This document shows, one piece after another, positions 50,111 through 59,564 of a DNA stretch of 64,000 nt (positions within the stretch are counted from its first letter, which is position 1; the number at the start of each line of letters is the position of its first letter). The notes under the pieces were generated by a model. That model searched no databases. It was not told where the DNA came from and saw only the letters and a program-made list of their open reading frames with translations. The position numbers and the translations under genes are program-made. Source of the DNA: Saccharopolyspora flava (GTDB lineage: Bacteria > Actinomycetota > Actinomycetes > Mycobacteriales > Pseudonocardiaceae). Location: contig NZ_FOZX01000002.1 of the NCBI RefSeq assembly GCF_900116135.1, positions 124,001 through 188,000 on the forward strand, read 5' to 3'.

Positions 50111-53101
50111 TCAGAGCGCTCGCCAGTCCAGGACCTCGTCCGCGAGGTCGGTGATGGTGGCGAGCAGACCCAGGCGGGCCTGGCGGAGGTCGGCGTCCTC
50201 GGCCATGACCATGACCTCGTCGAAGAACCGGTTGACCGGATCCACCAGGCGACCCGCGGTCGCGGTGAACTCCGCCAGCGTCGTGGTGCCCGACAGCTGC
50301 TGGGCGACCTCGGCGACCACGGCGTGCAGGTCCCGCTCGGCCTGGTCGGTGAGCACGTCCGCGTCGTAGGCCGCCACCGTGCCCTCCGGCACGATGCGGC
50401 GGGCCCGCTGGATCACCGCGACCAGCGCCCCGAAGTCCTCGTCGTGGATCCGCTTCTCCAGCTCCGCCAGCGCCGCGTCCGCCAGCACCGGGGTGTCGGC
50501 CAGCGGCAGGACCGCCTGCACGAGCCGGTGCTCGTGACCGGCGTCGAGGAGCTGCTGCTCGTAGCGGCGGACGATGAACTCGTGCGCCTCGGCCAGCGCC
50601 TCGTCGCTGAGCGTCGTGCCCTGCTCGGCGACCTGCGCGCGAGCAGCCTCCAGCCCGGCCCGCAGCGTCACCGCCGCCGCGGCCGGGGTGGCGCGCAGGA
50701 TCGTCACCGCGCCACCGGCGGCGCGGCGGAGCCCGAACGGGTCCGAGCTACCGGTCGGGTTGGCGCCGATCGCGAACAGGCTCGCCAGCAGGTCGAACCG
50801 GTCGGCCAGCGCGAGCACCGCGCCCGGGTTGCTCTCCGGGAGCGCGTCCCCGGCGCCGCGCGGCTGCTCCATCTCGGCCAGAGCCGTTGCCACGGCGGGA
50901 GTTTCGCCCGCACGCACCGCGTACTCGCGGGCCATCGTCCCGGCCAGGCCGGACAGCTCGACGACCATCTGCGAGGCCAGGTCGAACTTCGCCAGCTCAC
51001 CGGCCCGCGCCACGGTCGCCCGGTCGGCCTCCGACAGGCCGGTGGCGTCGCCGAGAGCGACCGCCACGCGGGCGATCCGGTCGGCGCGGTCGGCCATCGA
51101 GCCCAGCCGCTCCTCGAAGGTCAGCTTGTGCAGGCCCTCGCGCAGCTCCTCGGGCTTGCGCTTGAGGTCGGCGCGCCAGAAGAACGCGGCGTCCTCGTAG
51201 CGGGCCCGCAGCACCGACTCGTTGCCCTCGCGGACCAGGTCGGTGTCGCAGTCGCCGTTGGCGACGGTGATGAAGTGCGGCAGCAGGCCGTTCTCTCCCC
51301 GCACCGGCAGGTAGCGCTGGTGCTTGCGCATCACCGTGGTGAGGATCTGCTCGGGCAGCTCCAGGTAGCGCTCGGCGAAGCCGCCGAGGATCGGCGTGGG
51401 GCTCTCCACCAGGTTGGTGACCTCGTCGACCAGGCCCGCCTCACCGGCGAAGTCGACGGTGCCGCCGACGCCGGCGGCGAGCTCGGTGGCCGCGCCGACG
51501 ATGCTGCGGCGGCGCTCGGCGGCGTCGGCGACGATGCCGTGCCCGGCCAGGAACTCCAGGTAGCCGTCGGCCGAGGCGACCTCGACCACCGGCTCGGCCG
51601 CGGTGCGGTGAACGCGGGTGGTGGTGCCGCTGACCAGCGAGGACACCGCCACCGGCAGCGGGGTGTCGCCGAGCAGCGCCAGCAGCCAGCGCACCGGGCG
51701 GCTGAACGACAGCTTCGGGTCGCGCCAGCGCATGTTCTTGTCGGCCCGCAGCTCGCCGACCAGCTGCGCCAGCAGCTCCGACAGCACGACGGGGGCGGTG
51801 CGGCCCTCCTCGGTGCGCACCACCGCGACGTGCTCGGTGCCGTCGACGTCGACGCGGCTGAGGTCCTCCGGCGCCACGCCGTGCTTGCCCGCGAAGCCCT
51901 GCGCGGCCTTGGTGGGCGCGCCGTCCGGGCCGAACGCGGCGGCGGTCTTCGGGCCGCGCACGGTGCGCTCGGCGTCCGGCTCGGCCGCGGCCACGTCGGC
52001 GACCTGCACGATGATCCGCCGCGGCGTGGCGAACGCGCTGATCTCGCCGTGCGCCAGGCGGGTTCCGGCGAGCTTGGCCTCCAGCGAGTCCCGCACCGAA
52101 GCGGCCATCGTGGACACGTCGGCGTGCGGCAGCTCCTCGAGGCCGATCTCGAACAGCAGCGTCGCCGGCTCGCTCACCTCGGGCAGGTCCCCGGCGGTGG
52201 CGGCGGGCGAGGCCTCGACCACGCCGAGCGGGTGGCCGAGCTCCTCGCGCCGCTCGGCCCACAGCTGGGCGACGCGTCGGGTGAGGCTGCGCATCTGCCC
52301 GAACGCCTTGGCGCGCTCGGTGGTGCTGATGGCGCCGCGCGCGTCGAGCACGTTGAACATGTGGCTGCACTTGAGCACGTGCACGTACGCCGGCGAGGGA
52401 AGCCGCAGGTCCAGCAGCCGGTCCGCTTCGGCGGCGCTGGTGTCGAACATGCGGTGGGTGGCCTCGATGTCGGCGTCGTCGAGGTAGTAGCGGCTCATCT
52501 CGTACTCGGACTGGCCGAAGATCTCGCCGTAGGTGACGCCGTCGGAGTACCGGATGTCCTTGAAGTGGTCGACGCCCTGCAGCGCCATGATGATCCGCTC
52601 GATGCCGTAGGTGATCTCCACCGACACCGGGTCGAGCACCAGGCCACCGGCCTGCTGGAAGTAGGTGAACTGCGAGATCTCCAGCCCGTCGAGCCACACC
52701 TCCCAGCCCAGGCCCCAGGCGCCCAGCGCCGGGGAGGCCCAGTTGTCCTCGACGAACCGGATGTCGTGCGCCTTCGTGTCGACGCCGAGGGCTTCGAGGC
52801 TGCCCAGGTAGAGCTCCTGCGGGTTGCCCGGGTCGGGCTTGAGGATCACCTGGAACTGGGTGTGGGTCTGCAGCCGGTTCGGGTTCTCGCCGTAGCGGGC
52901 GTCATCGGGCCGGACGCTGGGCTCGACGTAGCCGACGTGCCACGGCTCCGGCCCGAGCACCCGGAGCATGGTGGCGGGGTTGGCGGTGCCGGCCCCGACC
53001 TCGGTGTTGAACGGCTGCATGATCATGCAACCTCGTTCGGTCCAGTAGCGTTGCAGCGCCAGCAGCGCGTCCTGCATCGTCGGTGTGCTGCTCTCGGTCA
53101 C
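50111..53101 (-). CDS. glyS: Glycine--tRNA ligase, fused alpha-beta type
   Basis: 996 aa. Residues 1-300 are the alpha subunit ([50 protein letters not shown], the class II catalytic motifs). After a linker (about 300-335, [15 protein letters not shown]) the beta subunit follows ([15 protein letters not shown] ... ATPRRIIV ... [10 protein letters not shown] ... [13 protein letters not shown], ending in the anticodon-binding helical domain). So GlyQ and GlyS are one chain, as in Chlamydia and plant organelles. Mycobacterium and Streptomyces use the unrelated alpha2 enzyme. Start GTG 53101. Confidence 0.92.
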   Translation of the reverse strand: MTESSTPTMQDALLALQRYWTERGCMIMQPFNTEVGAGTANPATMLRVLGPEPWHVGYVEPSVRPDDARYGENPNRLQTHTQFQVILKPDPGNPQELYLGSLEALGVDTKAHDIRFVEDNWASPALGAWGLGWEVWLDGLEISQFTYFQQAGGLVLDPVSVEITYGIERIIMALQGVDHFKDIRYSDGVTYGEIFGQSEYEMSRYYLDDADIEATHRMFDTSAAEADRLLDLRLPSPAYVHVLKCSHMFNVLDARGAISTTERAKAFGQMRSLTRRVAQLWAERREELGHPLGVVEASPAATAGDLPEVSEPATLLFEIGLEELPHADVSTMAASVRDSLEAKLAGTRLAHGEISAFATPRRIIVQVADVAAAEPDAERTVRGPKTAAAFGPDGAPTKAAQGFAGKHGVAPEDLSRVDVDGTEHVAVVRTEEGRTAPVVLSELLAQLVGELRADKNMRWRDPKLSFSRPVRWLLALLGDTPLPVAVSSLVSGTTTRVHRTAAEPVVEVASADGYLEFLAGHGIVADAAERRRSIVGAATELAAGVGGTVDFAGEAGLVDEVTNLVESPTPILGGFAERYLELPEQILTTVMRKHQRYLPVRGENGLLPHFITVANGDCDTDLVREGNESVLRARYEDAAFFWRADLKRKPEELREGLHKLTFEERLGSMADRADRIARVAVALGDATGLSEADRATVARAGELAKFDLASQMVVELSGLAGTMAREYAVRAGETPAVATALAEMEQPRGAGDALPESNPGAVLALADRFDLLASLFAIGANPTGSSDPFGLRRAAGGAVTILRATPAAAAVTLRAGLEAARAQVAEQGTTLSDEALAEAHEFIVRRYEQQLLDAGHEHRLVQAVLPLADTPVLADAALAELEKRIHDEDFGALVAVIQRARRIVPEGTVAAYDADVLTDQAERDLHAVVAEVAQQLSGTTTLAEFTATAGRLVDPVNRFFDEVMVMAEDADLRQARLGLLATITDLADEVLDWRAL

Positions 53102-53201
53102 CGGTCCCGAACCCTTCAATCGCCCGTGCTCACGTGGATACTCTGCGTGTTTCGACCCCGCGCATTCTGCCACGCTCAACACCGCCCCCGGCCCGCCCGC
53201 T

Positions 53202-53711
53202 TCAGGGCGACTCGTGGAGCACAGCCAGCACGGCGTCGGAGCGAGTCCCGTCCCGGTTCTCCAGGTAATCGGGCAGCGTTCGCTCCGGGACGAACCCGAT
53301 CCGCGCGGCCAGCCGCAGCGAGGCCCCGTTGCCGACGTCGGCGATCCACTCCAGTCTCCGCAACCCCGCCTCTCCGAGCGCCCACCGCGCGAGCCCCCGC
53401 CCAGCCGCCTCCCCCACTCCGATCCGGCGAGCCCAGGGCGCGACCCAGCAGCCGACCTCACCGTGCTCGCCCTCGACGACCAGCCCGAAGGACCCCAGCA
53501 CGTCGTCGCCGCGCTCGGTCACCGCGAACACCGGTTGGTCCCCGACCCCGGCGACGAACCCCTCGGCGTCCGCCTCGGTGTAGGGCACCGGAACGGTCGT
53601 CCACCGCTGGATCTCGGGGTCCTGGCAAGCCCGGAACACCTGCCCGACATCCCCCGACCGCCAACGACGAAGCCGGTAAGGCCCCGCAGGAATCTCAACA
53701 GGAACCTCCAT
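53202..53711 (-). CDS. GNAT-family N-acetyltransferase (RimJ/RimL type)
   Basis: 169 aa. [30 protein letters not shown] is the Acetyltransf_3 start; [24 protein letters not shown] holds the acetyl-CoA loop, and [16 protein letters not shown] is motif B. The acceptor could be a ribosomal protein N-terminus or a small amine. GGGAGGTG precedes ATG 53711. Confidence 0.83.
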   Translation of the reverse strand: MEVPVEIPAGPYRLRRWRSGDVGQVFRACQDPEIQRWTTVPVPYTEADAEGFVAGVGDQPVFAVTERGDDVLGSFGLVVEGEHGEVGCWVAPWARRIGVGEAAGRGLARWALGEAGLRRLEWIADVGNGASLRLAARIGFVPERTLPDYLENRDGTRSDAVLAVLHESP

Positions 53712-53838
53712 CACATCACCTCCCAACCCGCAACGACGGCGGCCGGTGCCGCGCACCCCCGCACTGATCCTCCCGCACGCATCCCGCCCTCGGCACCGAG
53801 GCAGTGCGGGGGTCGGGTCCGTGCGGCCGCTCGGCAGC

Positions 53839-53908
53839 GGGCAGTTTTAGCCATAACTGACCCGACAAAACGGGCACTGAGCACCGGTAGTTATGGCTAA
53901 AACTGCCC
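53839..53908. repeat. Palindromic repeat family A, copy 5
   Basis: GGGCAGTTTTAGCCATAACT facing AGTTATGGCTAAAACTGCCC, a perfect 20-bp pair, with centre GACCCGACAAAACGGGCACT. It lies in the divergent interval between the GNAT gene and the DUF559 gene (53712-54013); nothing else was recognised in this 302-bp stretch. Compensatory C/G changes in both arms relative to copies 4 and 6 show that pairing is kept. Confidence 0.85.
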
Positions 53909-54013
53909 ACGGTCACCCCAACGAGCAACGAGAGTTCTCCACAACCCCCGGGTTTCTCCACAGATTCGGAAATACCCTTGGGATGAACCACTTCCATTGC
54001 CCACTCTGGACTC

Positions 54014-54889
54014 ATGGCCGCTTCCAACAAGGTGGCGCTCGGTGGAACTCGGGGACTGTTCACGCGCAAGGAGGCCCTCCAGCAGGGGTTCTCCGACAAG
54101 GATCTGCGCAACGGCCCCTACCGTCGAATCTTCCACGGCGTCTACCTCCTCGAATCCATACCGCTGACCCACGAACTGCTCTGCCGGGGCGCAGCGATGG
54201 TGCTGCCACCGGATGCGGTCATCACCGGCAGATCGGCGGCATCGCTGCACGGCATCGACCTGGCCAGACCGACGGACCCGGTAGAGGTCCTGACCCGCAA
54301 CCACAAGCGGGTCCATGGCCTGCGGGTGTGGGACACGCGCAGGTATCACTGGGAACACCTCCCCTGGGGAGGTGTTCGGCTGGCAACGCTGGTGCGCGCA
54401 GCCTTGGACCTGCTCACCAAGAATCCGCTGACGCAGGGAGTGGCCTGCGTCGACACCCTCCTGCGCTCCGGAATGCTGTCCAAGGACGCCCTCGGTCGCT
54501 TCATGAACGGGCGCCACGACAACGGCATCCGCCGCGCGAGGCATGGATTCGAGCTCCTGGACGAACGTGCCGAGTCAGTGCCGGAATCGGTTCTCCGGGT
54601 GAAGTTCGCACTACGAGGGTTGCGCCCGGTGCCACAGCTGGAGATCCCCGGCGAGTTCGGCCAACCGCTCCGAGGCGACCTCGGGTTCCCGGAGGCCAAG
54701 GTCGTCGTGGAGTACGAAGGTCGCTGGCACGCCGACCCCGAGCAGTTCCGCCGTGACGAGCGCCGCCGCGCCTGGCTCAGGGCCAACGGCTGGCTCGTCA
54801 TCGTCGTTACGGCCGAGGACCTCGCGACCTCTGCGGATCAGCTCGTCGAGACCGTGGCCCGGGCCGTGCGCGAGCGGACTCCTCGCTGA
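54014..54889 (+). CDS. DUF559 (Vsr-like nuclease fold) protein with AbiEi-like N-terminus
   Basis: 291 aa. The N-terminal 90 residues (GLFTRKEALQQGFSDKDLRNGPYRRIFHGVYLL, then ITGRSAASLHG) resemble the winged-helix part of AbiEi-type antitoxin-like proteins. The C-terminal PD-(D/E)XK fold shows RGDLGFPEAKVVVEYEGRWH and RRDERRRAWLRANGWLVIVV, typical of DUF559. Such proteins are common single genes in actinobacteria and may be DNA nucleases. ATG 54014. Copies 5 and 6 of the palindromic repeat flank it on both sides. Confidence 0.75.
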   Translation: MAASNKVALGGTRGLFTRKEALQQGFSDKDLRNGPYRRIFHGVYLLESIPLTHELLCRGAAMVLPPDAVITGRSAASLHGIDLARPTDPVEVLTRNHKRVHGLRVWDTRRYHWEHLPWGGVRLATLVRAALDLLTKNPLTQGVACVDTLLRSGMLSKDALGRFMNGRHDNGIRRARHGFELLDERAESVPESVLRVKFALRGLRPVPQLEIPGEFGQPLRGDLGFPEAKVVVEYEGRWHADPEQFRRDERRRAWLRANGWLVIVVTAEDLATSADQLVETVARAVRERTPR

Positions 54890-54910
54890 GGGCGGGAACG
54901 CGCCGGCCGT

Positions 54911-54979
54911 GGACAGTTTTAGGCATAATTGACCGGACAAAAGGGACATTGATCATGGGCAATTATGGCTAAAACTGTC
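54911..54979. repeat. Palindromic repeat family A, copy 6
   Basis: GGACAGTTTTAGGCATAATT facing AATTATGGCTAAAACTGTC with one mismatch; the centre is nearly identical to copy 4. It ends 24 bp before the iron box of the siderophore operon. Confidence 0.8.
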
Positions 54980-55003
54980 GTGATGACCGACCCGGGTTGA
55001 GGT

Positions 55004-55022
55004 TTAGGTAAGGCTCACTTTA
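55004..55022 (+). promoter_or_regulatory. IdeR/DmdR1-type iron box
   Basis: TTAGGTAAGGCTCACTTTA matches the actinobacterial iron box consensus TTAGGTTAGGCTMACCTAA at most positions. It lies 10 bp before the GTG of the ABC ATPase, so iron-loaded DtxR-family repressor should shut off the operon. Confidence 0.85.
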
Positions 55023-55032
55023 GTGTGATCGC

Positions 55033-55845
55033 GTGTCGCGCTACTCATCGTCGGGGTCCGTTTCCGCTGAGGGGGTCGACGTCGCGTACGGGCGGGACGT
55101 CGTCGTCCGGGCCGCGTCGGTGACGTTGCGGGCCGGGAGCGTGACGGCCCTGATCGGCCCGAACGGCAGCGGGAAGTCGACCCTGCTGCGCACGCTGGCG
55201 CGGCTGCACCCGCCGGCTTCCGGCGACATCCGCTTCGGCGACGGCGCCGAGCTGCGCGCCCTGTCGGCCAAGGACCTGGCCCGCCGGATCACCCTGCTCT
55301 CCCAGCAGCGCACCGCGCCCGGCGGCCTCAACGTCCGCGAGCTCGTGGAGTTCGGCCGCCACCCGCACCGCTCCCGCTGGAGCGGCCACGACCCGGACGG
55401 ACCCGCCGCCGTCGAGCGGGCCATCGAGCTCACCGGGCTCGGCGACATCGCCGACCGCCCGGTGCAGGCGCTCTCCGGCGGGCAGGCCCAGCGGGCGTGG
55501 CTGGCCGCCTGCCTCGCGCAGGACACCGCGCTGCTGCTGCTCGACGAGCCGACGACCTTCCTCGACCTTCGCTACCAGGTCGACATCCTCGACATGGTGC
55601 GCGATCTCGCCGACGAGCACGGCGTCGGGGTCGGCGTGGTGCTGCACGACCTCGACCAGGCCGCCGCCCTGGCCGACCACGTCCTGCTGCTCGAACACGG
55701 CCGCATCAGCGCCGAAGGCACCCCCGACGACGTCCTGACCGGCGAGAACCTCACCCGCGCCTACGGCATCGAGGTCGAGGTCCACCGGGCCGACGGACGC
55801 CTCCACACACGCGCGGTCGGCCGCTTCAACGCCACCTCGCTCTAA
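55033..55845 (+). CDS. Iron-siderophore ABC transporter, ATP-binding protein (FepC-like)
   Basis: 270 aa. Walker A GPNGSGKSTLLRTLARL (about 43-59), Q-loop LLSQQRTAPGGLNVRELVEFGRHPHRS (a FecE/FepC hallmark), signature LSGGQAQRAWLAACLAQ, Walker B LLLLDEPTTFLDLRYQ and the H-loop. It energises ferric-siderophore import. Start GTG 55033. It is first in an iron-boxed operon with a binding lipoprotein and a fused permease. Confidence 0.9.
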   Translation: MSRYSSSGSVSAEGVDVAYGRDVVVRAASVTLRAGSVTALIGPNGSGKSTLLRTLARLHPPASGDIRFGDGAELRALSAKDLARRITLLSQQRTAPGGLNVRELVEFGRHPHRSRWSGHDPDGPAAVERAIELTGLGDIADRPVQALSGGQAQRAWLAACLAQDTALLLLDEPTTFLDLRYQVDILDMVRDLADEHGVGVGVVLHDLDQAAALADHVLLLEHGRISAEGTPDDVLTGENLTRAYGIEVEVHRADGRLHTRAVGRFNATSL

Positions 55846-55863
55846 CCCTCGAGGGAGACAACC

Positions 55864-56832
55864 ATGCGCACCAGACGTGCGTTGCTCGCCGCCGTTCTCG
55901 CCTGGGGCGCGCTGTTGACGGCCTGCGGCACCACCGAAGCACCGACCGGTCCGGCACCGGAGGCGAGCGGCCCGCCGGTCACGGTCGTCGACTCGCGCGG
56001 CGAGGAGGTCCACCTCGACCACCCGGCCCGCCGCGTCGCCGCCACGGAGTGGAACGCCGCGGAATACCTGGTCTCGCTGGGAGTCATGCCGGCCGCCGTG
56101 GCCGATGTGCAGGGCTACCGCGAGTACTCCAGCGCCGCTCCGCTCGACGCCTCGGTCGCCGACATCGGCACCCGGGGTGAGCCGAGCATCGACACCCTCG
56201 GCTCGCTGGACCTGGACCTGGTGGTCGTCACCAGCGGACTCCCCGAGGGCGCGCTCGCCCAGATCGAGTCGAAGGTCCCCGTCATCGTCGTCCCCGGCGG
56301 CAACGCGCAGGACCCGATCGGCGCCATGTTCGGCAACGTCGACCTGATCGCCCGCGCCACCGGCACCAAAACCGCCGCCGCACGCCTGAAGTCCGAGTTC
56401 GACGCCAAGATCGAGCAGGGCCGCGCGGCCGTCCAGCAGGCGGGGATGGCGGGCAGGCCGGTGGCCTTCGCCGACGGCTACGTCAACGCAGGCTCGGTCA
56501 CCATCCGCCCCTACACCGGTGGTTCCCTGGTCGGCGCGGTCTTCGACCGGATCGGCCTGCCCAGCGCCTGGCGGATGCCCGGCGACCCGTCCTACGGCAT
56601 GGCGCAGACCGACGTCGAGGGACTGACGCAGCTCGGCGACGTCCCGTTCTGGTACTCCGGCAGCTCCGGTGACCCGTTCGCCGAGAACCTGGCCACCAAC
56701 CCGATCTGGACGAACCTGCCGTTCGTGCGGCGCGGCGAGGTCCACCGCCTCCCGGACGCGCTGTGGACCTTCGGCGGCCCGAAGTCGATGGAGCGGTTCG
56801 TCGACGCGGCCGTCGCCGCGGTCCGCGAGTGA
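55864..56832 (+). CDS. Iron-siderophore ABC transporter, substrate-binding lipoprotein
   Basis: 322 aa. A lipoprotein signal ends LLTAC (lipobox), then a short Thr/Pro-rich linker. The periplasmic-binding-2 (FepB/FhuD-like) domain includes VVDSRGEEVHLDHPARRVAATEWNAAEYLVSLGVMP and ends RGEVHRLPDALWTFGGPKSMERFVD. GGGAG precedes ATG 55864. It is anchored to the outer face of the membrane and delivers ferric siderophore to the downstream permease. Confidence 0.9.
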   Translation: MRTRRALLAAVLAWGALLTACGTTEAPTGPAPEASGPPVTVVDSRGEEVHLDHPARRVAATEWNAAEYLVSLGVMPAAVADVQGYREYSSAAPLDASVADIGTRGEPSIDTLGSLDLDLVVVTSGLPEGALAQIESKVPVIVVPGGNAQDPIGAMFGNVDLIARATGTKTAAARLKSEFDAKIEQGRAAVQQAGMAGRPVAFADGYVNAGSVTIRPYTGGSLVGAVFDRIGLPSAWRMPGDPSYGMAQTDVEGLTQLGDVPFWYSGSSGDPFAENLATNPIWTNLPFVRRGEVHRLPDALWTFGGPKSMERFVDAAVAAVRE

Positions 56833-58820
56833 GGCTGCCACTGGTCATCATCGGGCTCGGCGCGCTCATCGCCGCCGGCTCGCTGGTGCACCTGACGCAG
56901 GGCACCGCCGACGTCGACGTCCTGAACCCGGACGCCCAGGCCGCGGTGATCCTGCAATCCCGGCTGCCGCGCCTGCTCGCCGCCGTGCTGGTCGGAGCCG
57001 CCCTGGCGGTGGCGGGCGCGGTGCTGCAGTCGGTGTCGCGCAACATCATGGCCGCGCCGGACACGCTGGCGGTGTCGGCGGGCGCCCACCTGGCGATTGT
57101 GGCCGTCGCCGCGTTCGGCGTGTCGGTGCCGCTGCTGGGCATGGCCGGCATCGCCTTCGTCGGCGGGCTCGCCGCGGCGCTGGTGGTGCTCGGCCTGTCC
57201 GGCGGCACCGCGATGGCGCGGCTGGTGCTGGCGGGCACGGCGCTGGCGCTGGCGATGAGCTCGGTGACGCAGATGGTGCTGCTGCTGTTCTCCGAGGAGA
57301 CCCAGGGCCTGTTCGCGTGGGGCGCGGGATCGTTGAGCCAGAACGGGCTCGACGGCGTCACCGCGCTCGCCCCGGTGGTGCTGTGCGCGCTGGCCGGGCT
57401 GCTGGTGCTGGCCCGCAAGCTCGATTTGATCCACCTCGGCGACGACCACGCCCGCACCCTCGGTGTCCACGTTGGACGGATCCGGCTGGGGGCGGTGGCG
57501 CTGGCGGTGCTCATGGCGGCCTCGGCGGTCACGCTGGTCGGGCCGATCGGCTTCGTCGGACTGGCGGCACCGGCGCTGGTGCGGCTCGCGGCGAACGTCG
57601 TCCCCGGCCTGCACCGGCACGCGGCGCTGATCCCGGTGTCGGCGATGACGGGCGTGGTGCTGCTGCTCGGCGCGGACGTGCTGCTGCGCGCGGTCGTCGG
57701 TGCTCAGGGCGCGCTGGAGGTCCCGGCGGGCGTGGTGACGACGCTGCTGGGCGTGCTGTTCCTGATCGCGCTCGCGCGCGGCCTCCGCGTCTCGCGCGCG
57801 GTGTCCGAACCTCCGGCAGCGGGTGCGCGAGGCTCGGTGAGCCCGGGGCGCTTCCGGCTCGTGCTGGTGTCCTCGGTGCTCGTCGCCGCACTGGTCGTGG
57901 TGGCGTCGGTGCTGCTCGGGGACCGGTTGCTGCTGCTCGGCGACGTCGTGAACTGGGCGAGCGGGCAGGCCGGTCCGATCGTGTCGAACGTGATGGGCAA
58001 CCGGGTCCCGCGCGTGCTCGCGGCACTGCTCGCGGGTGCGGCGCTGGCGCTGGCCGGTGCCGCGATCCAGGCCGTGACCCGCAATCCCCTGGCGGAGCCG
58101 GGAATCCTCGGCACCTCGGGCGGCGCGGGCGTCGCCGCGGTCGCGGTGATCACGTTCGCGCCGGGCGCGGGCTTCTGGATCCAGGCGGGGGCGGCCGGCG
58201 TCGGCGCCGCGATCGCGGCGGGCTTGGTGTTCGCCGTGGCGGCGCGCGGTGGGTTCGCCGGAGAACGCCTGGTGCTCATCGGTTTCGGCGTGCAGGCGGG
58301 CACCCAGGCCCTGATCACGCTGCTCATCACGCTCACCGACCCGTGGAACGAGACCAAGGCCCTGACCTGGCTCGGCGGCTCGACCTACGGCCGCCTGCCG
58401 GAGCACCTGGTGCCGATCGCGCTGGCGCTGCTGGTGGCGATCCCGCTGCTGGCCGGTGCCCGCTCCGAGCTCGACCTGCTGTCGCTGGACGACGAGACCC
58501 CGCGCGTGCTGGGCGTTCCCGTGCCGCGAGCGCGTCTGCTCCTGCTGCTGTGCGCGGTGCTGCTGACCGGGACGGCGGTGGCGGCCGTCGGCGTGATCGC
58601 GTTCGTCGGGCTGGTCGCGCCGCACGCGGCGCGGGCCCTGGTGGGCCGCAGGCACTCCCGGTCGCTGCCGGTCGCGGCACTGCTCGGCGGTGTCCTGGTG
58701 TGCGCCGCGGACGCGATCGGCCGCAGCGCGATCGCTCCGGAGCAGCTCCCGGCGGGGCTGATCACGGCGCTCATCGGCACCCCGTACTTCCTGCACCTGC
58801 TGCGCCGCACGCGCGCGTGA
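56829..58820 (+). CDS. Fused double FecCD-type siderophore permease
   Basis: 663 aa: two full FecCD permease units in one chain (about 1-320 and 340-663), each with SRLPRLLAAVLVGAALAVAGAVLQ / GNRVPRVLAALLAGAALALAGAAIQ and the cytoplasmic GLAAPALVRL / GLVAPHAARAL coupling loops. The FhuB proteins of E. coli are fused in the same way; most actinobacteria have two separate genes. GTG 56829 overlaps the previous stop (GTGA). It forms the complete membrane part of the importer with the ATPase and lipoprotein. Confidence 0.9.
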   Translation: MRLPLVIIGLGALIAAGSLVHLTQGTADVDVLNPDAQAAVILQSRLPRLLAAVLVGAALAVAGAVLQSVSRNIMAAPDTLAVSAGAHLAIVAVAAFGVSVPLLGMAGIAFVGGLAAALVVLGLSGGTAMARLVLAGTALALAMSSVTQMVLLLFSEETQGLFAWGAGSLSQNGLDGVTALAPVVLCALAGLLVLARKLDLIHLGDDHARTLGVHVGRIRLGAVALAVLMAASAVTLVGPIGFVGLAAPALVRLAANVVPGLHRHAALIPVSAMTGVVLLLGADVLLRAVVGAQGALEVPAGVVTTLLGVLFLIALARGLRVSRAVSEPPAAGARGSVSPGRFRLVLVSSVLVAALVVVASVLLGDRLLLLGDVVNWASGQAGPIVSNVMGNRVPRVLAALLAGAALALAGAAIQAVTRNPLAEPGILGTSGGAGVAAVAVITFAPGAGFWIQAGAAGVGAAIAAGLVFAVAARGGFAGERLVLIGFGVQAGTQALITLLITLTDPWNETKALTWLGGSTYGRLPEHLVPIALALLVAIPLLAGARSELDLLSLDDETPRVLGVPVPRARLLLLLCAVLLTGTAVAAVGVIAFVGLVAPHAARALVGRRHSRSLPVAALLGGVLVCAADAIGRSAIAPEQLPAGLITALIGTPYFLHLLRRTRA

Positions 58821-59564
58821 TCACTCCATCCCGACGCGGCCGCCGGGGATGGTGAGGGTGCCTCCGGCGAGGTCGGTGTTGCGGACGACGACGTCGGTGA
58901 AGGTGAGTTCGGGGAGCTGGAGGAATCCGAGGTCGAGGTCCGGCATCGCCAGCGATTCCGCGGTCAGCGTGGTGCGGGCCAGCGGGTGCCCGGCGACGGC
59001 GAGGGTGCCGGTGAGCTCCTGCGTGTAGAGCTCGATGGGGCCGTCGGTCACCGTCGACACGCTGCCCGGTCTGCCCGCGGTGCGCAGGATGCGGCCGTTG
59101 CCGAGGTCGCCGCGCTGGACGAGGTCGGTGATCTCCAGCCGGTCGACCGTGAAGTGCAGCGTCCGCACCCCGTCGCGCTCCTCCACGCCGCGGTAGCGCG
59201 AGCCGACGAGCTTCAGCGCGCTGCCCGTCATGGTCCACGACCTGCCGGGTCCGGGCCGCGTGTCGGAGTTCCCCGCGGGCGGAAGCGGTTTCGGCGCAGG
59301 CGCAGGCGCAGGAGCGGGGGCGGGCGCCGGAACCCCGGGAAGCGGGGCGGGCACCGGGGCGGACGGCGCCGGAAGGGGCGCGGGCTCCGGCGAGCTCGAC
59401 GGCGCGGGTTCGGTCGACGTCGAGGGGGCCGGCGAGGTCGGCAGCGGCAGCAGCTCCCCGACGTCCGGCAGCAGGCCGCCGTCCTGCGCGGCGGCGCTCG
59501 GGCCGAACGACCCGAACACCACCACCGCACCGAGCACCCCCGCGAGCAGGCGGGGTGACTTCAC
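58821..59564 (-). CDS. Secreted proline/alanine-rich protein, DUF6230/DUF6114 operon partner
   Basis: 247 aa. A signal peptide (LLAGVLGAVVVFGSFGPSAAA, cleavage near residue 27), then about 65 residues of Pro/Ala/Ser-rich spacer, then a beta-rich domain of about 140 residues (SALKLVGSRYRGVEERDGVRTLHFTVDRLEITDL...). GGGAGG precedes GTG 59564, which overlaps the upstream stop (GTGA). It abuts the convergent permease stop with no gap. No catalytic motif; probably surface-exposed. Confidence 0.72.
   Translation of the reverse strand: MKSPRLLAGVLGAVVVFGSFGPSAAAQDGGLLPDVGELLPLPTSPAPSTSTEPAPSSSPEPAPLPAPSAPVPAPLPGVPAPAPAPAPAPAPKPLPPAGNSDTRPGPGRSWTMTGSALKLVGSRYRGVEERDGVRTLHFTVDRLEITDLVQRGDLGNGRILRTAGRPGSVSTVTDGPIELYTQELTGTLAVAGHPLARTTLTAESLAMPDLDLGFLQLPELTFTDVVVRNTDLAGGTLTIPGGRVGME

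Noticed and set aside
50324-53767. A 1147-codon open frame on the plus strand opposite glyS
   Set aside because: It mirrors the glyS codon pattern and has no domain; glyS is unambiguous on the other strand.
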